Below are positions 1-11,716 of a DNA stretch of 64,000 nucleotides, in pieces. The position numbers were made by a program, and so were the translations under genes. How positions within the stretch are numbered: position 1 is the stretch's first letter; every line of letters starts with the position of its first letter. Below the pieces are notes generated by a model, which ran no database searches, was not told the DNA's origin, and saw only the letters and a program-made list of their open reading frames with translations. The stretch comes from Aporrectodea caliginosa. Lineage: Eukaryota; Annelida; Clitellata; Crassiclitellata; Lumbricidae. The stretch spans positions 102,501 through 166,500 of the forward strand of contig JACEVL010000418.1 of NCBI GenBank assembly GCA_020284085.1, given 5' to 3'.

Positions 1-740
1 GTCGAAACTGTTGTTGTATGTGCTACATCAAGTATCACTTACAATTATTATAGTCCCCGTTCCTATGTAAACTAATTTAGAATCCTTATCATAGTCTGTA
101 TAAGAGTTGCACAAACCTACTTTTGGAAATGAGCGAAATTTAGGTGTTTTATTAATTGGGGATTTAATTTTTCTTATTTTCTCCAGATCTCTAGTCAACT
201 GAAAAGAACAAGATCTTGCATTTGTATTGACAGTTTAGCGTAACAGTTACAGACGTCATTGGTCACAATTATGAACCAATGACAATATTTTTCGGACACA
301 TCTCCACTAGGGTGGTCCACAAAAATAAAAATCAAGCTAGAAACCAAGACACCCCCTACATTTTTTACACTTGTCATTTGTATTATTCTGAGAAAATTTC
401 AGCTTCCTACTCCAACTAGAAGATGTTGCTCAATGACGTCAACTTACAACACAGTCGTCGTTATGTAGAAGCATGGGCCTAATGTGTTACAAATTGTGAT
501 TACCTTGGCAACCTTCTTATGCAATTATGTAGTTTAGTTCCTCTACTTACTTGTTTATATTTTGAACTTAGTACACAGTTCTTATTACAGATCTTGCTAT
601 ATTTCCTGTTTATACGCAAACATTTAGCTTAAATGTATTTTCATTGAAATTTGTACAAAACGTAGGCCTTGGATACTGTTTATGCAACACAGTTCCAGTA
701 ATCATATCTTTGATTGCATTTCATCAGCATTCTGCAGCAA
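1..740. other. No gene recognised
   Basis: AT-rich sequence without a convincing exon, repeat or element boundary on either strand. Confidence 0.4.
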
Positions 741-749
741 TAATACCTA

Positions 750-1040
750 CATTCATACATACATTCAAACACACATATATACATATAATCATACATGCAT
801 GTATGCATACATATACATACATATACATACATACATACATACATACATACATACAAGCATACATAGATATTGCTTACATTCATTCATACATGCACATACA
901 TACATTGATGCAAACGTGCATATAAAGACATACATACATACATACATACATACATACATACATACATACATACATACATACATACATACATACATACATA
1001 CATACATACATACATGCATGCGTACATACATACGTACACA
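750..1040. repeat. TACA/CATA tetranucleotide microsatellite
   Basis: Long runs of catacata interrupted by catg and cata variants. It makes open but meaningless Tyr/Ile/His-rich frames on both strands. Confidence 0.95.
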
Positions 1041-1079
1041 GAAAGCTAATAAGGTACATGCTGTCAGTAATAGCTGAAT

Positions 1080-1560
1080 TTATACTAGATTGTGCCTTGG
1101 TGATTGACTTGGATGGTAAAATCCTTCCTGATATTTCTTGAATCGAAGACGTAGACCGCCTACCGGTACTGGTTTCTGGAGGTTGCAAAGATAAGCTAGG
1201 CCCTACTTGGAATTTTAAATTTTACCTCTGGAACAGGATGTAACAAAGCCAAGGCTATTTATAATCTGCTAGAACCATGGAAGTAGACTAAAAAATCATC
1301 CCATGAGCTTTGACACTACTTCTGTGAACACTGTTCGCTTCAATGGGCATACGTTATGGAAAAATGATTGGTCGAGAGCTCCTGTGGTTGGCTTGCAGTC
1401 AAACTATAATAAAACTGATCTTAGCCAAGTTTGTCATTTTGTTCAGCGGTCCCTCAAGTTACCCATGCATTTTTATTCTCAAGGGATTTAAGACTGTCTG
1501 GGAAAATGTGACGCATGACAAATTTCGGGGACTAGTAGACGTTCGATATAGACGCAGTGC
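1080..1560 (+). pseudogene. Fragment of an unnamed repeat-encoded protein family
   Basis: Translated pieces in successive frames read LDGKILPDIS, VDRLPVLVSGG, FDTTSVNTVRFNG, and GRELLWLACSQTIIKLILAK with GPSSYP. The same order and motifs (WDGKILPDITG, VDRLLVLVSG, HEVILSEVF) occur in the longer copy at 40167-41660. Stops and frameshifts show it is dead. From memory, a multi-copy family with DTT-x-NT-x-R and LWLAC-x-HH-type motifs exists in several invertebrates and is probably transposon-derived, but I do not know a formal name. Confidence 0.5.
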
Positions 1561-1924
1561 TGAAGAAATGAATTTCTGTTACACATACTTCTTACTTCTT
1601 GGGATACGATTTGATTGTGCCAAGGCTGATTATTTATACTGTTTCTTTGCAGCAAATATGTTGCTGACACGACATAAGTACTGTTTTCATAATGGTAACT
1701 TCGTAATCGTATCATATATTACGATTACAGGACGTTAAGCATATTTTCAAACCAATCGCTCTTCTTGTTCGAACTGGTAAAGGGAAGGGTCTGTGAGCAC
1801 TGTCTTCCAGTTGGAGTAGGAAGCTAAAATTTTGCCAGAATGATACAATTAACAAGTGTAAAAAACTGAGGGGTGTCGTGAAATTTAGCTTCAACTTAAT
1901 TTTTTACCATAATTTTATGACAAT

Positions 1925-2375
1925 GAACCACCCTAATCATCTCGCACCACACCGGATCTGATGTAAAGGATCAAACTGGTATGGACGACCGTTGCAGCCC
2001 ACGTCAGATACTTCCCTCCCTTTCACGGCACGAGGGTGGTTCCGTCAGGTCTTTTCCATCCAATCGAAACAGATCTGCTGGTTCCTTGGTACTGGGGATG
2101 TCCGCCTTGAGCAGTGGGCGCCATATGATGTCCCTAATGGCATGGGGACGCAGAGAGCGCCCAGATGCCATCCAACACACAAAACCGTGATGACCCTCCG
2201 AGCCAACCAAGTCGCCACATTGGCACCTATGGAGGGGTGGACAAGGCCAAGCCAAGGTGGAGGCCAACCGCCACCCGGACTGCCTCGTTGTCGATGGCCA
2301 GGCGGTTATCGGCCACCGGGAACGCCATCAACCAGTCCGCCAAATGTCGGCTGCTTATCACGGCGATAAAATAAT
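1925..2375 (-). pseudogene. C-terminal fragment of a non-LTR retrotransposon
   Basis: Minus-strand reading in two frames gives ADWLMAFPVADNRLAIDNEA, VRVAVGLHLG, then ASGRSLRPHAIRD with ADIPSTKEPADL, and KRPDGTTLVP ending WAATVVHTS. This order resembles the C-terminal part of retrotransposon proteins with an H-G-L-S-C, R-H, EP-x-GL, DGKRPDG, VWDAT pattern, possibly a restriction-like endonuclease. The expected Asp of WDAT is Ala here. Frameshifts and stops mark a relic. The stretch is GC-richer than its surroundings. Confidence 0.55.
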
Positions 2376-2415
2376 TCTAATTATTATTATTGATATTATT
2401 TATTATGTTTATGAC

Positions 2416-3961
2416 CATAGGCGTAGCCACATGAAGGCAGGAGGAGGCAGTTGCCTCCTCTTGGATTTTCCCGTATTTGCCTCCTCTTGCCCGAACTCCA
2501 TCGCCATACAAATCTGCATGCAATTTACTTACTTACTGCACTGTTCAAGCGAATGTTGTACCGTACGGCGTATACTATTTCCTGACACACAGACACAGTT
2601 TTCGTTTCCGGTAACAAACGCCTAACTTCAGTATTTTTCAAGTAAATTGTACTAATCGAATTATTGTGTATTATCGTCATTCCGACTCATTCGTCAATTC
2701 GTCAATAGTCATTATTATGTCTGCGGGGCCGCCAAATAAGAAACTTCGACAGATTGTGCTATCTTTTGCCAGCCAAAAGCCAGCGAAGAAATACACAGGT
2801 AACGACAGGTTATTAGTAATAACGCCTATGGTTATTAGTTATAATTAGTAACGAAGCTTCTCTTGAAGAAAAGACCTAGTTTCATCAATCCAACTTTATA
2901 TACTTACGGAAACAATTATTTCCATCATCCAGCTTCTATTTAATCAAACTTCCATTTAGGCAAGAAATCATTCTCATCAATCCCTGCAGCTTCCATTTTA
3001 AAGCAACAATGTAAAATAATTTAGCAACGTAAACTAGGGTTTAACCGTTATACCGTTAGGATTAGTAAATAGTAATTATGGTAACTTTGTAAGGGGCTTC
3101 TATCCCCCCTAAACAACCGGGCTCAATCCCTCTCCTTCCCCCCTACTGTGAGTGAAGAGATCTGTAACTTGTAAAAGAAACACTCCCCCCTGTTTTTCAC
3201 TGGGCTCAACTTGAGCCCACCGTGTATAGGGATAGAAGCCCCTGATTATGGTTCCTTTATCAACTGGTGTTTTTAAATTACTGTCGTAATTTTACTTCAT
3301 TCTCATAGAGCTCATAAATAATATATTGCCACAGTGTAAAACTAATTTGTACAAAATCTTCTTTTAACTGGTGTCTTTAAAATTACTGAGCATTGTAATT
3401 TTACGTCACGTTTTCAATGTTTCACATTTGAAGTACTGCAACTATTCTTGTTTTTCTCTATTCCGTTGATTATGCGTGCTGTTTGTCACATCAAGTAAAA
3501 GAGCTACTTACTTACCCTGTGTATAACTTCCAACTTTTCCTTTGCTGCAAATTGGCCATGTTATGTAACTTATGTTACAGGTATATTTACAGACGAATAT
3601 ACTGTGTGTGAAGTTCCCAGTGACGGTGACTGTATGTTTGCTTCAATTGCCCTGGGACTAGGATGCTCGTAAAATTTTTACGTTCACATACTGATGTTCT
3701 CTATACTTAAAATAATGGCGGCAGAAGCTTTGCAACTGTTAGTTTCAGACATGCTGAAAAAGCAACTGTTAGTTTCAGACATGCTTAAAAAGTAATTGCT
3801 GTGAATTATACTACCCCTAAAAAAAAGGTCGTCAGGAAAAAAAAGTCTACGATTTTCGTCTATTGCTCCATGGATAAATTTTGCCTCCTCTTGTTTGCTC
3901 CATGGGTACATTTTGCCTCCTCTTGTGCCTCCTCTTGAAAAGAGGTCTGGCTACGCCACTG
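2416..3961 (+). mobile_element. hAT-like DNA transposon (non-autonomous), 1546 bp, with 8-bp target duplication
   Basis: The left end is CATAGGCGTAGCCAC. The right end is GGCTACGCCACTG, whose complement is CAGTGGCGTAGCC. Both are flanked by a perfect 8-bp direct repeat TTTATGAC (2408-2415 and 3962-3969). The 8-bp duplication and CA-G-type ends fit the hAT superfamily. Subterminal copies of tgcctcctcttg lie near both ends. It encodes no recognisable transposase but holds a two-exon OTU-like frame. Confidence 0.8.
2717..3672 (+). CDS. Two-exon OTU-protease-like reading frame inside the hAT element (fragment)
   Basis: ATG at 2717 opens MSAGPPNKKLRQIVLSFASQ and reaches a donor (ACAG|GTAACG) at 2798. 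An acceptor (TATGTTACAG) precedes 3581. Joined G|GT, the frame continues VCEVPSDGDCMFASIALGLG and stops at 3670-3672, giving 57 residues in all. DGDCMF with a following hydrophobic helix is the catalytic Asp-Gly-x-Cys motif of OTU-family cysteine proteases. The His box and the rest of the domain are absent, so this is a truncated capture or relic, not an enzyme. The splice is inferred from sites and frame only. Confidence 0.45.
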
Positions 3962-4084
3962 TTTATGACTATTATTATTATTATGATTATGTTTTTAATT
4001 ATTAGTATTAGAAGTAAGTTCATTATTAGTTTTCTACCTGAGGCACACATTATCCATCTGGATTTAAAATATTATTACCTTCCT

Positions 4085-4505
4085 AAATACTCCCATATAT
4101 CATCTTTCATGGTCAACCAACTGCATTGGCTTCCTCTCTCTGACCGCATCCAGTTTAAAGTTCTTGCTTTTGGTCCTCAAATCCAAACTGGGACTTGCTC
4201 CAAAATACCTCAGGGACGTCATTCGTCCTCCTCTTTCTGCATCTTCTCATCGGCCTCTCCGATCTCTGGACCGGTCTGACTCGTTTGTCCCACGAGCTAG
4301 GACCACGATTGCTCAAACTCGATCCTTTGCCATCATTGGGCCCTCTTTATTGAATGCCCTTCCCTTCACTTTGCGTGAGACTTTCCTTTCTGGATCATTG
4401 TCTTCATCTCTCTCTCCTTAAAACCTATTTCTTCTCTCGGGGTTCTCGCACTGGGAGCGCTACTGAATGGCCTCGGCTATGAGCGGCGCTATATAAATTA
4501 ATAAT
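4085..4505 (+). pseudogene. Non-LTR retrotransposon 3' end (CR1/L2-like, LHWLP type)
   Basis: It reads NQLHWLPLSDRIQFKVLAF, then after a frameshift KSKLGLAPKYLRDVIRPPLS, SDSFVPRARTTIAQTRSFAI and IGPSLLNALPF. This is the usual ending of the polymerase ORF in this retrotransposon group. It is followed by the short 3' UTR with a gcgctatataaatta motif. It is 5'-truncated, as most such copies are, and abuts the hAT element on its left through an ATT-rich run. Confidence 0.8.
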
Positions 4506-4950
4506 TACATTACATTTACTTTTAAGTTGTTGTTATAGTTATTGTTATAGGTCAAGATCGGTATTATCAAAGTCCTGCTTTCATCTGTCATTAGGAAAAA
4601 AGGCTCAACTGGAGGAAGAAGTCGAAAGTCAGAAATAGTGTAGAACTGTTCAGAGTCACTTCGTGGGAACTAGTGGCTGAAGGCGGCGATGCAGACGTTC
4701 TTCGATCGATGGGGTGTCATCTAGCCATGGGTTACCATCTGTCTCCTGATTTAAACAAACTGAGGTGCCCAGAAGAGACAGGGATTTTCATATCTGGTGG
4801 GCATTGATACTATTACATTTTACTATTACATTTTAAAAACAAACACTCAGGAAACTCAACATTATTCAAAGCGCAGAATTGTGTCGAATGGCCCCCATTC
4901 GTCTAGGTCTTAGACGGTGAAAGTATATGCTACCTAAAGGGGTAGCCTAT
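4506..4950. other. Unassigned; one short open stretch
   Basis: A plus-strand open stretch at 4640-4807 (55 codons, containing ELVAEGGDADVLRSMG) is not preceded by a clear start and I do not recognise it. Nothing else is supported. Confidence 0.3.
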
Positions 4951-4954
4951 ACGG

Positions 4955-5110
4955 ACGATTGGTCATCGGACGATCGGTCATAAGGCCTATCGGTCATAGG
5001 GCTTATCGGTCATAAGGCCTATCGGTCATAGGGCCTATCGGTCATAGGGCCTATCGGTCATAGGGCTTATCGGTCATAGGGCCTATCGGTCATAGGGCCT
5101 ATGGGCAAAA
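4955..5110. repeat. 18-bp minisatellite
   Basis: About eight copies of a unit close to ggcctatcggtcataggg, with ggctta/ggccta and agg/ggg variants. Confidence 0.9.
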
Positions 5111-5139
5111 GAAGGCTACCGAAGGCTAAAACAGAGAAG

Positions 5140-5830
5140 TTTTAAAAAAAAACACGAACGACCTTATACATGAATTTTTTTCTGTTTGTCTCGGTGAAAA
5201 ATTGACACTAAATTCTTGATTATTCGAGGTCATTTCATGGTCAGAAATAATTAAATCTAGCAAAAATCGGTGAAAATGGCTAGATCTGGGCCACTAAAAT
5301 TTCAAATCCGCTAATTCCTTCCTGTGTTTCTTTTCTTGATAAGGGCTATAAGGTAAGAAACAGGACTACTGTGGGCTACCGTATCTATGAACTATGATTG
5401 GAGCAAACAGGTAAAAGAATAAGTAAAATATAACAATATTTGTCTCAGCTATGGCTATTTCCTCTGATTTTCCTCTTAAATTTACCTTTTTGAACTTAAA
5501 ATAACTTTGGAACACCTTACATTTAATAGCCCTGTTTCTTATCCCAGGTAAAAGAGACACAGAGGAAAGAATTAGATGTAATGGCTGAGATCTGACAATG
5601 TTCACTGATTTGTGCTAGATTTCACTTTTTCTGACCTTTAAATGACTTCGAATGATCAAGAGTTTAGTGTCAATATTTTCCCCCGATATAGATCTCGTTG
5701 AGACAAACAGAGCAAAAAAAGTTCATGCAAATCGTATTCGTTATTTTTGTGTGATAAAAAGTGTATATTGAGAATGGACCCAAGTCCTGAGGCTGAGCGC
5801 CTACTGTCACAGTCCTGCACTTTAAGGGGT
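5140..5830. mobile_element. Long inverted-repeat (foldback) element, copy A
   Basis: The left arm at about 5160-5350 (ctgtttgtctcg, gacactaaattcttgat, gatctgg, aattccttcctgtgtttc) recurs as its complement at about 5530-5730 (gagacacagaggaaagaatt, gatctgac, agagtttagtgtcaat, gagacaaacag). The arms are imperfect, and about 180 bp lie between them. The core and the flank at 5770-5790 (gaatggacccaagtcc) are shared in opposite orientation with copy B at 51.3-53.0 kb. Confidence 0.65.
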
Positions 5831-6026
5831 CCATGGAAGAAGTCGATCAGGCAGTGGTAGATTGCTGGTGAATAATTCTACAATAAAAGTCTACAATCAT
5901 TTTTATTGAAGACTTTTTAAGTCAATAGATGTGAATGAATAGCTGCTGTCTTTTGACTACGTTGAGTTACTACTCAATCTACGATTCATACTATTCAACT
6001 TTATTCTGTGTGTGATATATATAAGG

Positions 6027-6422
6027 CAGGGGTATCAAACCATTTTCAATGGTGGACCATTGGCAATATTTTCGGTCAAGTGGCGGGATAGGATGCAGAA
6101 GGCGCCTGAGCAAAATGGGGGTAGGGCCCTAGGGATTTGGGAGGGGCTTACTGCGCCCTTCCCCAGGAAATGTTTTGCAAAACTAAATCTTAAATGGAGC
6201 ATTTTTGTAGCATACAGACAGTCAAATTAGGCCTTATAAATCTTACCTTTGATTCATTATCAGTGACGAACATTACACAAAACTTGTTAAGCCTTGAGAA
6301 GGACAAATTTAGTTAAATTTTTTCTCAAATTGTGTAGTCTTTAGGCAAATCTCCGTGGGCCAGAAAAACATCGTCGGCTGGCCAGAAATGATCCGCAGGC
6401 CAGCTGTTTGACATCCATACCA
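6027..6422. mobile_element. hAT-type MITE remnant
   Basis: It starts CAGGGGTATCAAACCATTTT and ends with ggccagctgtttgacatccatac. These are degraded versions of the CAGGGGTGTCAAAC-type terminal repeat, with internal GGCCAG runs typical of such hAT derivatives. No clear target duplication could be matched. Confidence 0.55.
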
Positions 6423-6429
6423 GAAGGCC

Positions 6430-8838
6430 ATTTACCTCAATTTGCAACTTCAATACGACTGTATTCAGAAATTTGTTTGCTCACTGAGCATTGTGAGCAA
6501 CGTTTAAAATGCATTTTGATCTTCAACATTTTTATATAGAATTAATCTGTACACAAAAGGAACCAAATAAGCAACCCTGCTCATAAACTTTAAAAATATT
6601 TTTATTGAACCATCCTACTGCCACATGTGCAGCTCTACCTGCAATATGTGAATTATAAACATCAAATATTGAACAGTTAATTTCGACAAACCTCATACCT
6701 TCAAGTGTTTGGTTTTGACCATAGCACGAGTATTTCAGGTGTACAGCTGTGCACTGCCAAAATTTTAGTTCTACCATTCCGAGTATAACACTGCAGCTGT
6801 AAACTGTCACATGTGCATTTATACCCTGATAAATTTTTATAAACTTTCTTCTACCCATGGTGAGAGTTCGAAGATATTAAACCGTTCAAAGCCGTATGCA
6901 AACGGTGGCGTTAGCCAACAAAACTAAACTGTACGCCGATAAGCAACCTTTCTATTAAGCGATGTCGTTTGTTAGGAGTTTTGAGTTCGCAAGCAGCTGC
7001 TCAGTTTGTCATAGAAGAATAACTTTAGAAATATTTAAGCATAAATACTTATTTTATTCAACATAATATGCAAACCATGTATTTACATTAAAACCACGCC
7101 TATTATACAAGTAGAAATCCTACTTATGGATTACGTTCTAAGCTAATGTGCAAGACTCAAAGTCTACTCTGCCTACTGTTAATCGTTAGTTGGCTTAGGC
7201 CATTGAGTGCATGTAACGAAATTTGAGCAGAGGATCTGTTCTTGTAAAGCAAAAGTCATTGTGCTCTGAATGAGTGTTAAAGGACTAAGAAGACAACGTC
7301 CAAGAGCGATTCCTCGGCATCTGTAGTCTCTGTCAACCTTCCAGTAGTTCTATGCACGTTTGCAGTCCTATAACGGAAAAACAGAAAATATTATGCATCG
7401 AGACTACAACTTAGGAGACGCCTTTGCATAGACATTGGATCGTTTTCGGGACATAATGTACAGATATTCGAGATTATGCGCTTGAGATAGAGCAACAATC
7501 CACGTGTAGCAAAGTGAAGATGGCTGTGCTAGGTAATAATGGAGACAGTTTTTCCAGAAGCGCATTGGAAGGTCTATGGAGGGTCAAACGTGAAATCAAG
7601 AAGACACTGTGAGACCGATCCATAATTATGTTAATAGGTTGAGAGAATAGGTTGAGAGAAGAAATACAATATTATGTCAATGGCTGAAGCATCTTATTTG
7701 AACAGGTAGGCCTACACATTTGAAAGAATGTAGGTTTAAGTAGTCTTAGGTTTCTCTCAAGCTAGGTTAAATTCTTGTGGATCCCACAAGTATTTATGCA
7801 ATCAACATTCAACAGGCTCTCATATACTATGGCTTAAGAACGGCAAAATTATTTTACCTTTGTCATATTTAAAAACCAACCACAAGCCATTATGACGCTT
7901 GGATTTGAGTCGTTTTAAGGCAAATTATTTACTTTAATTTAGAGATCATAAAAGATTTTATGTCCTACGATTGCCGGTTTGTAAACTGAGCACTTGATAA
8001 GCCTATTAATTCTGCGAGGGCAGCGCATGTTTTTTCCAGTTATTTGACGTTTTCTAATACACAATCAAGTATTATGACGTTATTGTGTAATTTTGTTTCT
8101 AAAAAATAAACAACTCTGCGAAAGTCTATGTTCTTTAGAATAATTTGAGACGGTGAGATGGAGCAGCAATCCAGGTGTAGAAATTTAACCATTTGGAAAT
8201 GTAAACAGGACCAAATACATGCAAACAATTCCATGTTTAAAATAAGATATCAAACAGAAATATCGATGTCGAAAGACCAAAGAAGAAATACTCCGATTAC
8301 ACCAGTTATAATAGACTGATATTTCAGTTAGTAACACTGTTTCATCTACAAAGAAGGTGTCTAATGATTGGACCTCTATATTGTGTAGTCTTGACTTTTG
8401 CATCATTTACCCAAGTTTTTTAATATAAATTTTGTACCAACTACTGTAATACTCGATATCATGTTGCTGATGGCCGATATCTAACAATAAATGACTTACT
8501 TTCTAGTCTAACTGTGTGGAGATAAATGAATTTTTGTGAGAAACGTTTGATATTGTCAGGAAATTGTCAAGTATTGGTCTAACCCAATAATTTAAGAAAA
8601 GCCCACCCTAATTAGGGACATCCTAAAAAGACGGCACTATGAACTGATATAATTATGTATATATATTATATATATATTAATTAATTCTGGGTGGCACAAA
8701 AGATCTTAAATACGCTAGGCAAAATTCGTCCGGAACTAAATTTAAACCTGTCTTTGACAAAAACCATTTTGTGCGACTGGAACATAACGCCAATGAAACT
8801 TTCATATTATAATTGTAATTAGTTGGGTCTAAACTCAC
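6430..8838. other. No gene recognised; 3' of the last Ig-like exon
   Basis: AT-rich. Open stretches on either strand lack family signature or splice context. If the TAA at 8846 is the gene end, the 3' UTR would lie here. A minus-strand AATAAA occurs near 7063-7068 but is not diagnostic. Confidence 0.4.
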
Positions 8839-9168
8839 CAATTGCTTAAGCTGTGCATTTCTGATCAAACGTCGGTGCATTCATTGCAGAGTTTGGATCC
8901 TGAACTTCCGTTGGTTGGCCAAATGTTAGACCGCATTCGTAGGTCGAAGAACTACTGTAAGTGGTCGTAAATGTATATGATGAAATGAAGGTATATTGGT
9001 CATTGAAGGCTCTTTGAGGCGTATCAGTAGCTATGGGATTACCATCAACATACAATGTGAAAATAGCAGCGATTGGATTGTAAGTGCCATCAGCATAAAT
9101 GGTACTGCACGTCACCTGAACGCTGGTTTCGTCAGACGAAATCACTTTCGAGCACGTTGGACCTTGCC
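8839..9168 (-). CDS. Ig2 exon, class D, module 6, with in-frame stop
   Basis: The exon is 330 nt with a phase-1 acceptor (TTTCAG) and an intact donor GTGAGT. It reads QGPTCSKVISSDE, VQVTC (B strand), FTLYVDG in place of the usual TWKIDG (Trp lost), YTFTTTYSS, TYEC (F strand), and ends APTFDQKCTA, then TAA at 8846-8848, six bases before the donor. The Cys-x-Cys is reduced to one Cys. Either this is the terminal coding exon, giving a secreted product, or a decayed exon. I saw no AATAAA on the minus strand in the next 400 bases. Confidence 0.7.
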
Positions 9169-10257
9169 CTGAAACACAGAAGAAGTCTAGGCTTGTCGAA
9201 TAAAACTTTTCAATTATGAAATTTCAAATGTAAGTCATGCAAATGAAAATTATTTGGTCATCTAAACTGTATAATGGCTTAATAAATCGATCATTTTGTG
9301 TTCACGAAGAAGCATACGCAGCTAGTTTAGCATTGAATAACGATGGAAGCTCTGCTAATCCAATAATTTATAGTAGGTGTTACACTGCGGCAACTATTAA
9401 TCCAATCTTAATCCAAATGTTGTATGAACACTCATTGAACAGAGACGTATGGACACTTTGGGCGTATAGAAACGTTGGCGTCACATCAATATATAAATAG
9501 CTAGGAGTCATATGATTCCATAATGTGTTCATTCATTTAGGAAGAATTTTGCATGTATAGTTTACAATTAATATATTAATATATTCCTAACCCTAACTTT
9601 AACTGAAGGCTCAAGTGTAAACTATATCATACGTGTTAGGTCACTCGAGCAGCGCATGGAACAGCAAAACTGCTTGTTATGAACGATACATTGCTTCGTT
9701 TGATAAAAGCGGTAAAGAAAGTTACCTAACGTGAAACGTGTGAGAAAAAATAGTTGATGCCTTGCTAGAATCTACACCAGTCTAAAAAATATATTAATTA
9801 CTGTCGATTTTTTAAATTACTGTGGCTCTATCATTAATTTTATATTATTAAAAAGTTGAATCAGCTAATTGGTTAAATTAGCAAATAATAGATAAATAAA
9901 TAAATAACAATTAATTCAATTAAGCCATCCAAACATATAGTCACTCACGATTTCATTATGGGGAACAAATCTAACATTAATGATATGGTATTAGCAGTAC
10001 TAATAATACATTTATAAAACAAGTCCAGATGTGCTGGCGCCTGAAAAAAGAGGAGGACCGAAGTGCCTTTGCGACCAAATGGCTGCGCCTAAAAGTCACA
10101 TACCACAAATTAGGGTTTGTAGAGCCTACTTAATTTGCAATCTAGAGATCTCTACAGCGCCCAAACAAACTAAGATAAACCATTTCCTTAAGACTGGGAT
10201 GAGACGCAGCGAAATAAAGACATAATGCTTTGAAACATAATCCGATGCAGTACTTAC
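9169..10257. other. Intron between module 6 Ig1 and Ig2
   Basis: AT-rich, with no recognised element. A plus-strand open frame at 9237-9500 shows no homology I can name. Confidence 0.5.
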
Positions 10258-10590
10258 GAACGACAAGAACCTTGACGTTGAAATATTTGTTAGCACTACA
10301 TTCAGCGGTGTAGAATCCAGACGTTGATACCTTATGATCAGGTAGAAACGTGTTTATTGTTGCTTTTATAATTGTTAGACCTGAAGACGAGTTAAAAGTA
10401 TAGTCTGCCACGCAAGAAGGATTCACAGTGTCGTCATAATTTACTATATCAACCGGTGTTAACTCATCCGTCGTTGCAAGAATTGTCCACTTAACACCGT
10501 AAGGGCTTGTTGGAAAGTACAGGAGTATGCTGAGATTTCCCTCATAAACGGCGATGTTTTCGAGCTGTGCCATACATGGACCCAGCGTAC
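10258..10590 (-). CDS. Ig1 exon, class D, module 6
   Basis: This is the longest Ig1 exon at 111 codons, phase 1-1. It reads GPCMAQLENIAVYEGNLS, VKWTILATTDELTP (C-strand Trp), NPSCVADYTFNSSSG and TSGFYTAEC, ending VKVLVVR. It has an additional Cys (PSC). The donor is C|GTAAGT and the acceptor CTTTCAG. A Helitron-like element begins 59 bp behind the acceptor. The sequence between has an in-frame ATG and could be read into the exon, but it also contains ACTAAT plus a pyrimidine tract, as expected of an intron end. Confidence 0.75.
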
Positions 10591-10648
10591 CTGAAAGAAC
10601 GAAATTAGTTATTAAATATCGTATAAGCATTTTTATTACAGTCATGTA

Positions 10649-11257
10649 TCTATTCTATGATTCTCTAAGTTTGTCCATCTGTTTGCTTGTTTGTCCGGCT
10701 CGAGGCTCTCGAGGCTCTCGACCTTAGCGATACGAATTTTGTTTACGAAACCCTCTTATAAAAATTTGTAGGTCAACGGTACTACTCGCAACTCACAATT
10801 ACCTTTAAATTCCGATTTGTGGACATTTTAAGAGGTAATATCAATAACGGCGGCCATTTGTCTCACGTCACGCGGGGCTAAATACGCAAATCAGATACAT
10901 TCGTCATAAAAACCACGACGTCGCCCCAAAAAATTACGCTAGAGCAACACGGAAGCACGATCGATAGGTGGCCCATGCACTTACAGTAAGCTGACATTAA
11001 ATTCAAACGCGAAGCCGATTACCAAGAGCAGATTAAATTCAAATGCTAAACGGGGCAGTCGCTGAGTCACAGGTAATTGAATTCAAGTACACGGGCAAAC
11101 AACTACTTTCACCTCTAAATATCGTTTCCATTCAGATGTATGGACTGTTTAAATATTTGAAGCCCGTCAGCATATATAGTAAGTAAGTAGCCTTTAAGTG
11201 CAGCCGTTAAAAATTACGCCTGGGAAAAACCCGGGCGAAGCCGGGTACAAATGCTAG
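10649..11257 (+). mobile_element. Non-autonomous Helitron-like element
   Basis: The right end has a GC hairpin (cccgg gcgaag ccggg, 11230-11245) followed 9 nt later by CTAG and then T. The left end starts TC after an A (gta|TCTATTCTATG). Insertion between A and T, a 5' TC, and a 3' hairpin plus CTAG are the Helitron signature. It is 609 bp long and contains an internal gaggctctc duplication. It lies 59 bp behind the module 6 Ig1 acceptor. Confidence 0.65.
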
Positions 11258-11716
11258 TTATCAAATAAAAGACTGCATGAAGGCTTCTTTAGGAAATCTA
11301 AGATACATAATTCCGCCCTTTTAGAAACATTGAACTCTGATTTTTTAATCACAACGTGAAAGACTTGTAGCATACTAATCTATTTAGGTTGAAGCTCTTA
11401 ACCGCTCACTTTGAACAATTGTACATTTAAAATAAAAAAATTCGATCTCATATGAAGAATTTAAGCACTCAAAGATGTGCACTACATCGGCCTCGTTATG
11501 AATAAGACTAGCATTCTCAACTCTTATGCTAACAGGACAGGGCAGAGTTAGAACACAACATTTTGTGAACAGCTTTACGTAATATTGGTTCTTGAAACAT
11601 TTTTTAGCCTTACGCGCATTTAGAATTTATTAAAGATTCGAATCTCATCCACACTCAAAGATTACTAACCTAATATATAAAAAACGCAATATTTTCACTT
11701 CTTCAATTCATCTTAC
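11258..11716. other. Intron sequence, nothing recognised
   Basis: AT-rich remainder of the intron between the module 6 mucin and Ig1 exons. Confidence 0.4.

Noticed and set aside
8040..8406. Minus-strand short frames that could be 3' exons of the Ig gene
   Set aside because: No phase-1 acceptor or Ig/membrane signature. The hydrophobicity is ordinary AT-rich noise.
10591..10645. ATG-started stretch (MTVIKMLIRYLITNFVLS) in frame with the module 6 Ig1 exon, resembling a signal peptide
   Set aside because: It overlaps a branch-like ACTAAT and the pyrimidine tract of the acceptor, and no promoter or 5' end evidence exists. RNA 5' ends would be needed to revive it.
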